From an uncultured Oscillospiraceae bacterium (GTDB lineage Bacteria; Bacillota; Clostridia; Oscillospirales; Oscillospiraceae), in NCBI GenBank assembly GCA_904395905.1, contig CAJFNZ010000022.1, forward strand, positions 1 through 45,044: a DNA stretch of 45,044 nucleotides, written 5' to 3'. This document shows positions 26,825-33,860 of the stretch, piece after piece. The notes beneath the pieces are model-generated. The model had not been told where the DNA came from, ran no database searches, and was given only the letters and a program-made list of their open reading frames with translations. The translations under genes and the position numbers were made by a program. Position 1 is the stretch's first letter; each line of letters starts with the position of its first letter.

Positions 26825-27568
26825 TCAGCCCACCTCCTTCCAGCACTGGGGGTCGGCGGCGTAGAAGTCGCCGTCCCGTCCGCTGGCCACGGCCGGGCAG
26901 CCGCGGCAGTAGGCCAGCAGCTCGCACCGGGCGCACTTGGCAAATCGGCCGTAGTCGCGGTAGCGCTCCATCTCGCCAATCCACACATCGGCCAGCCGCT
27001 CCTCGAACACGTTGCCCACCCGGCTGTTCTGCACCCGGCGGCAGGCGTAGACGTCGCCGGTCGGGAGAATCGTCAGGTGGCAGTTGCCGCAGTTGCAGCC
27101 GCCGTATATCATCCCCGGCTCGGCGCCGGCCGGGAGCTGGAATGCCCCGGTCTCATATTCGTACAGAGTCCACAGGTGGTCCTTCCGGTTGAAGTAGGTC
27201 CGGCAGCCGGCCGCCTGGTACGCCCGGAACTTCGCGTCGCAGTCGGCCAGCAGCTGCCGGTAGCGCAGGGGCTCGATGCCCACGTCCTTCTCCCCGCTGG
27301 TGGGGCAGTAGCGGGCAAAGGCGAAGACGTCGGCGCCGGCCTCGACGACGGCGTCGAGAATCCCCGGCACCTGGTCGATGTTGGTCCCGGAGACCGTGGT
27401 CATGATGACGCTGCGGATCCCCGCCCGCCGGAGGCAGCCGAGCTTCTCCAGGGTGCAGTCGTAGCTGCCGGGCTTGCGGAACCAAATGTCAGGCGGCGCC
27501 GCTCCGGGCGCTCTCCCGCCTGCAACGGTATTGTAGCCCGGTTGCCGGCCGAAAACCAGTACGCACAA
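26825..27568 (-). pseudogene. Radical SAM/SPASM protein, N-terminal part lost
   Basis: C-terminal two thirds of a radical-SAM enzyme with a SPASM domain. Recognisable are the barrel part DIWFRKPGSYDCTLEKLGCLRRAGIRSVIMTTVSGTNI, the auxiliary-cluster region CNCGNCHLTILPTGDVYACRRVQNS and CARCELLAYCRGCPAVASG. The defining CxxxCxxC SAM-cluster motif and first strands are absent. Homology stops near 27500; upstream is an unrelated stretch (GYNTVAGGRAPGAAPP). A TTG at 27568 could still start translation, but the product could not bind the SAM cluster. Its stop abuts the nitroreductase start. SPASM proteins often modify peptides or other proteins. Confidence 0.85.
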
Positions 27569-27602
27569 ATTGATTACTTGGTCACCTCCGGGTAACCGCC
27601 CC

Positions 27603-27631
27603 TTGCGCCGTCCGGCGCGTTCCCGTATAAT
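27603..27631 (+). promoter_or_regulatory. Promoter of the hxlR gene with palindromic spacer
   Basis: TTGCGC (27603-27608), 17-nt spacer, perfect TATAAT (27626-27631). The palindrome GCGCCGTCCGGCGC fills the -35 to spacer region and may be the binding site of HxlR itself. The operator role is inferred. Confidence 0.75.
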
Positions 27632-27679
27632 GCTGGCATAACCGTGCGGCTCCGCGCGGCTCGGAAAGGAGGCGGCCCT

Positions 27680-28006
27680 GTGCTGACAAAGGAAGAACTG
27701 CCCGCCTGCCCGGTGGCGACCACCGTGCAGCTGATTGGGAGCAAATGGAAACTGCTGATTCTGCGCAACCTCATCCAGCGCCCGTGGCGCTTCAACGAGC
27801 TCCGGCGGGACCTGGAGGGCATCAGCCAGAAGGTCCTCAGCGACAGCCTGCGGGCGCTGGAGGAGGACGGCATCGTCACCCGGACGGTCTACGCCGAGGT
27901 GCCGCCCCGGGTCGAGTACGCCCTCTCCCCCCTGGGGGAGTCGATGCGGCCCATCCTGGACGCCATGGAGCAGTGGGGCCGCGCCTACAAAGAGCGGCTG
28001 CCCTGA
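27680..28006 (+). CDS. HxlR family winged-helix regulator
   Basis: Small MarR/HxlR-type DNA-binding protein, 108 residues, which often responds to redox or aldehyde stress. CPVATTVQLIGSKWKLLILRNLIQRPWRFNELRRDLEGISQKVLSDSLRALEEDGIVTRTVYAEVPPRVEYALSPLGESM is the complete HTH-wing. GTG start at 27680 is preferred, 7 nt after AAAGGAGG. It is divergent from the radical-SAM/nitroreductase/macro/SirTM operon and is its likely regulator, since HxlR genes commonly flank nitroreductases. Confidence 0.9.
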   Translation: MLTKEELPACPVATTVQLIGSKWKLLILRNLIQRPWRFNELRRDLEGISQKVLSDSLRALEEDGIVTRTVYAEVPPRVEYALSPLGESMRPILDAMEQWGRAYKERLP

Positions 28007-28043
28007 GGCCGGCCGGCTTCCGGGCGCAAGCCGGAACATCCTC

Positions 28044-28115
28044 TTGACGCCGGCCGCCGGATGTGGTATGATGCAGGCATCTAATTAGCAATACTAAATA
28101 GCGATACAAAGCAGA
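28044..28115 (+). promoter_or_regulatory. Promoter of the PadR operon with a direct-repeat operator candidate
   Basis: TTGACG (28044-28049), 17-nt spacer, TATGAT (28067-28072). Downstream the A/T-rich direct repeat TAGCAATAC / TAGCGATAC lies before the ribosome-binding site and could bind the autoregulatory PadR protein. Confidence 0.75.
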
Positions 28116-28124
28116 GGCGACCCT

Positions 28125-28484
28125 ATGGACGACAGATACGTGCAGCAATTCAAGAAAGGTTCGCTGGAGATGATTCTTCTGTGCCTCATCGGGCGCGGGG
28201 AAACCTACGGCTACGAACTCATCACCGAGTTGAACCGCAGCGCCGCCGTTTTGGGCTACGCAAAAGAGGGAACCGTCTATCCCATTTTGTACCGCTTGCA
28301 GCGGGCGGAGCTCATCCGGTGCCGGCTGGCGCCCGCCGCGGCCAACGGCGGGTCCAAGAAGTACTATGCCCTGACCGAGAAGGGCCGGGACGTGCTGCAC
28401 GAGCTGCTCCAATTTTGGGAGCGCTATGCGCACTGCGTCAACGGCTTTATCGCCGGGTATCGGCAAACGGAGGCGTCGGAATGA
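28125..28484 (+). CDS. PadR family transcriptional regulator
   Basis: Winged-helix repressor of about 119 residues. LEMILLCLIGRGETYGYELITELNR, KEGTVYPILYRLQRAELI and SKKYYALTEKGRDVLHELL are the PadR HTH and wing; a C-terminal helix serves dimerisation. Its stop overlaps the start of the HAAS-domain gene (ATGA), giving the common PadR-HAAS pair. It probably represses its own operon. Confidence 0.92.
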   Translation: MDDRYVQQFKKGSLEMILLCLIGRGETYGYELITELNRSAAVLGYAKEGTVYPILYRLQRAELIRCRLAPAAANGGSKKYYALTEKGRDVLHELLQFWERYAHCVNGFIAGYRQTEASE

Positions 28485-28945
28485 AGGAACGGTATATTCA
28501 GCGGGTGCGGGCGGCGCTGTCCGCGCCCCGCAGCGTGAAGCGAGAGATTGTGCGGGACCTGGAGGAGGCCTTTGCCTCCGCGGCGGAGCACGGCGAGACG
28601 GAGCAGCAGGTCATCCGGCGGCTGGGTGCGCCGGAGGAATTTGCGGCCAGCGCCGCGGAGTCCTTTGGCGTCGGCCAGGGGGACGCCCGGCGGCGGACCG
28701 GGCTCCGTTCCGCACTCCTTGCCGCCGTCGTTGCCGTTGCCGCCTTTTCCCTCTATGCCGCCGTGCGGCCGGGCGGCGTGCCGGAGGGCGCCATCGGGCA
28801 GGCCGACGCCGCGACGCAGATTCAGGTGACCGGCGGCTGGGGCGGCGACCTGCTGTACGGCATTTTGGCCGTCGGGATTGCGGCCGCGCTGCTCGCGGTG
28901 TTCCAGGTTGTCCGGGCCATCCGCAAAGCGGGGAATCCGCGATGA
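28481..28945 (+). CDS. HAAS-domain membrane protein
   Basis: 154-residue membrane protein. Residues 1-60 (RYIQRVRAALSAPRSVKREIVRDLEEAFASAAEHGETEQQVIRRLGAPEEFAASAAESFG) form the helical HAAS domain found next to PadR regulators. Two transmembrane helices follow at about residues 73-90 and 126-146, with a short loop between them. The molecular function is unknown; such proteins are thought to act in envelope-stress signalling with PadR. It starts inside the padR stop and overlaps the lipoprotein gene by 4 nt. Confidence 0.82.
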   Translation: MKERYIQRVRAALSAPRSVKREIVRDLEEAFASAAEHGETEQQVIRRLGAPEEFAASAAESFGVGQGDARRRTGLRSALLAAVVAVAAFSLYAAVRPGGVPEGAIGQADAATQIQVTGGWGGDLLYGILAVGIAAALLAVFQVVRAIRKAGNPR

Positions 28946-29352
28946 AGCGGCGCGCCGTCGTGTGTGCCGTGCTGCTCGCGCTTGCCGTGTCGGCGTGTGC
29001 GCGGCAGGAGCCGCCGTCCGATTCCATCACCGCGCTCGACGCGGGGGCGTGGCCGGACAATGAATACACGGAGGGGCTTCCCGTCCCGCCCGGCGCCGTT
29101 GCGTGGGCGATGCTCGACACGGAGCGCCAATATTGCAGCGTCCACCTCACGAACGTCAGCGAGAGCGACTGCGCGGCGTACATGGAAGCCGTGCAGGAGG
29201 CGGGGTTTTCCGTGGTGGAGCACGCTGCGGAGGAGCTTGAGGGGGCGCGCTATGAATCGGCGGGGACGCTTTTGTCGGATGGCGCGCGGTGGATGAGCAT
29301 CAGCCGCCTCCCGGACAGCCTGACCCTCTATCTCTCCCCCGGCGCATCGTAA
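28942..29352 (+). CDS. Small putative lipoprotein
   Basis: 136-residue exported protein of unknown function. The N terminus MKRRAVVCAVLLALAVSAC has a positive end, hydrophobic core and lipobox VSAC, so C19 should be lipidated. The mature part is small and globular (GLPVPPGAVAWAMLDTERQYCSVHLTNVSESDCAAYMEAVQEAGF), with two cysteines. It overlaps the HAAS gene by 4 nt, completing a PadR-HAAS-lipoprotein operon that ends at a strong terminator. Confidence 0.75.
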   Translation: MKRRAVVCAVLLALAVSACARQEPPSDSITALDAGAWPDNEYTEGLPVPPGAVAWAMLDTERQYCSVHLTNVSESDCAAYMEAVQEAGFSVVEHAAEELEGARYESAGTLLSDGARWMSISRLPDSLTLYLSPGAS

Positions 29353-29405
29353 CCCGCCCCCGCGGTGCGCAGCCAATGCGGCACGGAGGCGGCAATCCGT
29401 CTCAA

Positions 29406-29442
29406 AACAAGGCCCGCGGATTTTGCATCCGCGGGCCTTGTT
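29406..29442. terminator. Bidirectional terminator between the PadR operon and the exported flavodoxin
   Basis: AACAAGGCCCGCGGA pairs perfectly with TCCGCGGGCCTTGTT over a 7-nt loop, between convergent operons. TTTTG follows on the minus strand. Confidence 0.85.
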
Positions 29443-29507
29443 CCGTGTAGAATACCGCATACCCGTCGCCCAGGCGGCGGCTGCGGCGCACCGGGCCGCA
29501 GCCCGGC

Positions 29508-30644
29508 TTACAGCCCCAGGGGCTCCACCCAGGCGGCCACGTCCTGCTCCGCGGCGCCGCTCGGGAACCGTTGGCCCTCCTGCCAGTCGCCGGTGCCGGC
29601 CAGCGCCGCCAGACGCTGCCCGCTCTCGCCCAGGCCGGAGCTGGAGGAGGTGCAGAAGGGTATGACCGTCTTACCCGTAAAATCGTTCCCTTCCACGAAG
29701 CCCTCCACCGGCCAGGCGGCGTCGTACCACCAGATGGGATAGCCCAAGAACACCACGTCGTAGGCCTCCCAGTCCTCCGGTGTGTATGCGGCGAGCTCGG
29801 TGTCCCGGGCCTCGGGGTGCTCGTACTCGTAGACCACCCGGCTGCCTGCGTCGTTCCAGTCCAGATCTTCGGCCGTGTAGGGGGCGGCAGGGGTAATCTC
29901 AAACACATCGCCGCCGGTGGCCTCCGCAATGGCATTTGCCACCCGCTCCGTGTTGCCGGTCGCAGAGAAGTAGGCCGCCAGGACGCGGCCGCCCTCCGCC
30001 GGGGCCTCCGGCTGCGCGGGCGTTTCCGGGGCCAGATAGTTCCGCAGAATCGTGGCAACCTGGGCGCGGGTGGCGCTGTTCCCGGGCAGGAACCGATTGC
30101 CCGACACGCCGGTGACAATCCCGTTTGCCCGGGCCCACTCCACCGCCGGAAGGGCATAGGCGGAGATGTCCGCCGCATCGGCAAAGTCCTCCCCGGCCTC
30201 CGCCGCCGGGCTGCCGGCGTACCGCCAGAGGAGGGCGGCAATCTGTTCCCGGGTCACCGGGTCGTCGGGTCCGAAGCGCTCGCCGGAATAGCCGCTGACC
30301 ACGCCGGTCAGCCGGGCCCAGTAGACCCCGTCGGCATACCAGGCGTCCCCGGGCACATCGGCGTAGGGATAGCCCAGGTTCTTGTTTTCCAGAGACGGCG
30401 CGCCGGCCAGGCGGTACAGCGTCGTCACAAGCATCCCGCGGGTCATCGTCCCCTCGGGGTCAAACGCGGTGTCCGAGGTGCCGCCCATCAGGCCGTTGTC
30501 CCGGACGTATGCCACCGCATCGGCGTACCAGGCGTCCGCCGCCACGTCGGAGAAGCCCGTATCCGCTGCCGCGGCCGTCACACCCAGGCTGAGCGTCACG
30601 GCCAGGGCCGCCAGAGCAGCCCCCATTCGTTTCCAAATCCGCAT
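29508..30644 (-). CDS. Exported SLH-domain protein with a C-terminal flavodoxin domain
   Basis: Predicted cell-wall-bound flavodoxin, 378 residues. A signal peptide (MRIWKRMGAALAALAVTLSLGVTAAAA) is followed by three S-layer homology repeats (FSDVAADAWYADAVAYV near 31-75, YADVPGDAWYADGVYWA near 95-140, FADAADISAYALPAVEWA near 150-195). These normally anchor proteins to pyruvylated wall polymer. From about residue 222 the flavodoxin fold runs AAYFSATGNTERVANAIAE, VFLGYPIWWYDAAWPV and VIPFCTSSSSGLGESG. The start at 30644 follows GAAGGAGGG. It is the last gene of the operon beginning with the truncated alcohol dehydrogenase. Flavodoxins are normally cytoplasmic, so an exported one suggests extracellular electron transfer; its partners are unknown. 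Confidence 0.88.
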   Translation of the reverse strand: MRIWKRMGAALAALAVTLSLGVTAAAADTGFSDVAADAWYADAVAYVRDNGLMGGTSDTAFDPEGTMTRGMLVTTLYRLAGAPSLENKNLGYPYADVPGDAWYADGVYWARLTGVVSGYSGERFGPDDPVTREQIAALLWRYAGSPAAEAGEDFADAADISAYALPAVEWARANGIVTGVSGNRFLPGNSATRAQVATILRNYLAPETPAQPEAPAEGGRVLAAYFSATGNTERVANAIAEATGGDVFEITPAAPYTAEDLDWNDAGSRVVYEYEHPEARDTELAAYTPEDWEAYDVVFLGYPIWWYDAAWPVEGFVEGNDFTGKTVIPFCTSSSSGLGESGQRLAALAGTGDWQEGQRFPSGAAEQDVAAWVEPLGL

Positions 30645-30657
30645 GGTTATCCCTCCT

Positions 30658-30987
30658 TCACACATTCTCCCGGCCGTAGACCTCCTTGGCCATCCGCAGC
30701 GCCGCCCAGGCCTTGGGCCAGCCTGCGTAAAAGGCCAGCTGCGTCAGGGCTTCCGCCATCTCCACGGCGGTGACGCCGTTGGCCTTGGCCCGCTCGATGT
30801 GATGCAGCAAGGACGTGTCCAGGATGCCGCTGGCCATCAGGGCGGAGACGGTGATGAGGCTCCGGTCCCGGGGCGAGAGCCGGTCCTCCCGGGCCCAGAC
30901 CTCGCCGAACAGCACGTCGTCGTTGAGCTCGGCAAACTTGGGGGCGAATTCGTTCATGGCATCTCTGCCGGCTGTTACAGGTTTCAT
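30658..30987 (-). CDS. Carboxymuconolactone decarboxylase family protein
   Basis: Small helical protein of the CMD/AhpD superfamily, 109 residues. RLSPRDRSLITVSALMASGILDTSLLHHIERAKANGVTAVEMAEALTQLAFYAGWPKAWAAL is the core. The CxxC/CxxH redox cysteines of AhpD are absent, so it is of the gamma-CMD type and not an alkylhydroperoxidase. It lies 13 nt upstream of the exported flavodoxin and 28 nt downstream of an aldo/keto reductase, a grouping common in gut Clostridia. The reaction is unknown. Confidence 0.87.
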   Translation of the reverse strand: MKPVTAGRDAMNEFAPKFAELNDDVLFGEVWAREDRLSPRDRSLITVSALMASGILDTSLLHHIERAKANGVTAVEMAEALTQLAFYAGWPKAWAALRMAKEVYGRENV

Positions 30988-31015
30988 GACATAGCCACCT
31001 TTCCGTTCCACGCGT

Positions 31016-31861
31016 TTACTTCTGATCCTCCACCGGCGGAACCATCTCCGCGTACTTTTTCAGCAGCTCGGGGGTGCTGTGGTAATACCGCTTCTGCCGG
31101 TCCATGGCGGCGATTTTCGCCATCTCCCCATCGGTGAGGGAGAAGTCGAACAGGTCCAAATTGGCCCTGATGTGCTCCGGGTTCTTGGAGCCGGGAATCA
31201 CGATGTCGCCCGCCTGAATGTGCCAGCGGAGAATCACCTGGGCATTGCTCTTGCCGTACTTCTTGGCCAGCTCGGTGAACAGCGGCTCCTCCCGCAGCGC
31301 CCTGTCCCCGTGGCCCAGGGGGTACCAGGCCTGCATCACCATGCCCTCCCCGCTGAGGAACTTCTTCAGCTCCTTCTCCTGGGAGTAAGGGTGGACCTCC
31401 GTCTGGAGAACGGCGGGCTTCACCGTGCAGACGTCCAGGATTTCCCAGATCTGGTCCTGGGTGAAGTTGGACAGGCCGATGGCCCAAACCTTGCCCGCCC
31501 GGCAGGCCTCCTCCATCCGCCGGTAGCCGGCCATGTAGTTGCCGGCGGGCTGGTGCAGCAGCAGCAAATCGATGTAATCGGTGTCCAGCCGCGCCAGGGT
31601 CTTGTCCACGGCGTCGGCCTGCTCATAAAAGCTGGGCCACAGCTTGGTCTCCAGGAAGATGGCCTCCCTGGGCACGCCGGACTTCCGGATGGCGCGGCCC
31701 ACGGCCTTTTCGTTCAGATAGGCGTTGGCAGTGTCGATGAGGCAGCCGCCGCACGCGAGGGCGCCGAGGACCGAGGCTTCCGCCTCGTCGGGGCTCAGCA
31801 GGAAGGTACCGATGCCCACCATGGGCATTTTCACGCCGTTTTGCAACGTTGCAAATTCCAT
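31016..31861 (-). CDS. Aldo/keto reductase
   Basis: NADPH-dependent carbonyl reductase, 281 residues, single TIM barrel. The catalytic tetrad is visible: D and Y in LIDTANAYLNEKAVG, K in ETKLWP and H in LLLLHQP. The NADPH-binding end reads ILRWHIQAGDIVIPGSKNPEHIRANLDLFDF. The chosen ATG (MEFATLQNGVKMPMVGIGTF) lies 9 nt after AAAGG; the first in-frame ATG touches that site. It is intact and sits in the operon controlled by LysR box A. Confidence 0.92.
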   Translation of the reverse strand: MEFATLQNGVKMPMVGIGTFLLSPDEAEASVLGALACGGCLIDTANAYLNEKAVGRAIRKSGVPREAIFLETKLWPSFYEQADAVDKTLARLDTDYIDLLLLHQPAGNYMAGYRRMEEACRAGKVWAIGLSNFTQDQIWEILDVCTVKPAVLQTEVHPYSQEKELKKFLSGEGMVMQAWYPLGHGDRALREEPLFTELAKKYGKSNAQVILRWHIQAGDIVIPGSKNPEHIRANLDLFDFSLTDGEMAKIAAMDRQKRYYHSTPELLKKYAEMVPPVEDQK

Positions 31862-31882
31862 TTCCAGCATCCTTTCCGAGTT

Positions 31883-32386
31883 TCAAATGCAGTCGTTATA
31901 GATAATCGGCTTAATCAGGCTCCGGTCATGGTGCAAAAACAACTCCATGGCCGCCGGGATCCTGGCCAGGTTCATGTCTGCGTCCCGGATGTAATAGGTC
32001 TCCACAAAGGAGCCGCCCCGGTCCGGGTAGTCCACCCCGGCGTACAGATTGTCCTGGTGCCGCTTGGCCCGGCCGTCCTGGGCCTCCAGGCTCCGCCACA
32101 CCGGCATCACCGAACAGACGATGACCCGGTCGCCCACCCGGAAATCCCGGACCTCCGGCCCCACCTCGACAATCTCGCCGCACATTTCGTGGCCCACCGC
32201 TTTGCCCAGAAGATAGGGCAGGGATGCGCACCCGGTGGCGCACAGATGGGCGTCGCTGGTACAGGGGGACCAGATGAGCGGCCGAATCAGCGCCCCGGTG
32301 GGGCAGATCTCCTCCGGCAGAGGGCACCGGTCGCGGACGGCCAGGGTATTTTGCCCGGTGATGACAACCCCTTTCATGTACTTCAT
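31883..32386 (-). pseudogene. Zinc-dependent alcohol dehydrogenase, only the N-terminal domain
   Basis: N-terminal GroES-like half of a medium-chain dehydrogenase. MKGVVITGQNTLAVRDRCPLP, the zinc-ligand region WSPCTSDAHLCATGC, GHEMCGEIVEVGPEVRDFRVGDRVIV and the proton-shuttle part are present, but the protein ends at 167 residues after NLARIPAAMELFLHHDRSLIK. The Rossmann NAD(P)-binding domain is missing; normal length is about 350. It is the first gene after LysR-box promoter A and 21 nt before the aldo/keto reductase gene. It is unlikely to be an active dehydrogenase. Confidence 0.85.
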
Positions 32387-32456
32387 TCGCAAACAGCTCC
32401 TTTCCAAAATCCGGCCCGGCCGGCGCTCGCCGCCGCGGTCCACGAAGGCCAGTTTG

Positions 32457-32512
32457 ATTGTAGTCCCGGCGCCCTTGCAGGAGAAGTCCCGAAAAGTTTT
32501 GCAGTAGATACC
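32457..32512 (-). promoter_or_regulatory. LysR-type box A and -10 of the truncated ADH operon
   Basis: Minus strand GGTATCTACTGC then AACTTTTCGGGACTTC (box 32512-32483), then 20 nt to TACAAT (32462-32457). There is no good -35; its place is taken by the end of the box (TTCTCC), as expected of an activator-dependent promoter. It is one of four matching sites. The box is seen; LysR binding is inferred. Confidence 0.75.
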
Positions 32513-32525
32513 CTTCGGTTGAAGC

Positions 32526-33356
32526 TCATGCGGAGCCGCCCGCAGACGGCCCGGCAGGCAGATGCCGGAAGGTGGCGCGGTACATACCGAAGGAGACGGG
32601 CAGCATGATAATCTCCACCACCAGCTGTGTCCATATCATACCATAAAGCCCCACCATGTGGTTCATGAAAATCAGCAGCGGCACATTCAGTATGCCCTGG
32701 CGGCAGGCGGTCAGGACGGCGGACTGCACCCCTTTGCCCATGGCCTGGAGCGTGTAGCTGATGAGGAAGTTCACCGCCGTCAGCGGCACCGCCAGGCAGG
32801 CAATGCGCAGAAACTGCGCACCCAGGGCGCTGGTCTCCGCCTCCGGGATGAAGAGATGCAAAATCTGCGGGGCAAACGCAAAGAAGCAGGCCACGAAGCC
32901 GGCGGATAACACCAGGGCGGTTTTCCAGGAGAAGTAGGACACCGACCGCATCCGCCGGTAGTTTCCCGCCGCGAAGTTGTAGCCCACCAGGGGCATAAAG
33001 CCTTGACACAATCCCATCGACACGTTCAGGGGGAACTGGTCGATGCGCTTGACGATGCCGTAGGCCGCCACCGGGATGTCCCCATAGCCGGCGGCCAGAT
33101 GGACCATGGTCATATTGGAGATATTCCCCAGCGTGGTGGCCAAGGCGGAGGCAATTCCCACCGAAAAGATGGGCCGCAGGAACCGGAACGTAATATGCTT
33201 CGGCCGGAAGGAGACGGCGGTCCGCCCCCGCAGCCGCCAGTATGCCGCCGCAAACCATCCAATCGGGGCCGTGTTGGAGAATGCCGTTGCGATGGCCGCC
33301 CCGGGCACCGGCCGCTGCTCAAACAGATACCGCTTTTCGTCCGGAAAGCCGCTCAT
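32526..33356 (-). pseudogene. MATE family efflux protein, N-terminal half lost
   Basis: C-terminal half of a MATE Na+/drug antiporter, 276 residues against about 450. From GAAIATAFSNTAPIGWFAAAYW on, the protein follows the family (RPIFSVGIASALATTLGNISN, FPLNVSMGLCQGFMPLVGYNFAAGNYRRM, NFLISYTLQAMGKGVQSAVLTACRQG, YGMIWTQLVVEIIMLPVSF). The first residues MSGFPDEKRYLFEQRPVP do not. The six N-terminal helices are absent, so transport is unlikely. A RibD-like gene truncated at its 3' end lies 43 nt upstream, suggesting one deletion removed both missing parts. Confidence 0.82.
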
Positions 33357-33398
33357 CGCCCGGCCTCCCGTCCTCCGCGCCGGCCGCGCCCCGCGCCC

Positions 33399-33773
33399 TT
33401 ACCCATTCCGGTCGTGCTTGCCGCGCAGATTGTATTCATGGCAGAACTGTTCCGCATAGTCCGAGCTGAACCACACTTCGCAGATGCCCAGCGGCACCCT
33501 GGGGTCGATGGAAATCAGAAATTGGTCCGTTTCGCACGCCGGCAGATAGTCCGCTCTGGGATAGCGCTCGGCGCTGGGTTCCAGGTCTTCCACGGTCCCG
33601 TAGGACTCCGTCATCGTCTTTGTGCCGTACAGGATTGCGCCGCAGTCGTAAAAATCGCGGGCGGCGGCGTTGGCTCTGCGGGCGGCGTCCGCCTCCGGCA
33701 GCTGATAGAATCGCCCGCTGCACTTGCCGTTGATTGTGGACGTCATCAGGCAGATGACGTACGGTCTGTTCAT
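33399..33773 (-). pseudogene. RibD C-terminal/dihydrofolate reductase-like protein, truncated
   Basis: N-terminal half of a protein of the RibD-C/DHFR-like family, which binds NADPH. RPYVICLMTSTINGKCSGRFYQLPEADAARRANAAARDFYDCGAILYGTKTMTESYG is typical, but the product ends at 124 residues where about 220-250 are expected, finishing in an unrelated tail (NLRGKHDRNG). Together with the MATE remnant it marks a deletion junction around 33330-33400. A ribosome-binding-like GGGTGG precedes the ATG. Confidence 0.75.
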
Positions 33774-33820
33774 GACATTCCCACCCTTTTCGTCGTTGTA
33801 GGGGCATCCCCGCTTTGCAA

Positions 33821-33851
33821 AGAAGGGGCGCAGCGGAACTGCGCCCCTTCT
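33821..33851 (-). terminator. Terminator after the UROD-M20 chimera
   Basis: AGAAGGGGCGCAG pairs with CTGCGCCCCTTCT across a 5-nt loop, 10 nt after the chimera's stop on the minus strand; TTTGC follows. Confidence 0.8.
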
Positions 33852-33860
33852 GCCGATGGG

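Noticed and set aside
28007-28124. Possible CRISPR-like repeats or RNA gene between hxlR and padR
   Set aside because: Only a promoter and a 9-nt direct repeat are present. No CRISPR array, tRNA or rRNA pattern was recognised anywhere in the window.
30658-30987. AhpD-type alkylhydroperoxidase
   Set aside because: The CxxC redox cysteines are missing, so only the general CMD family is supported.
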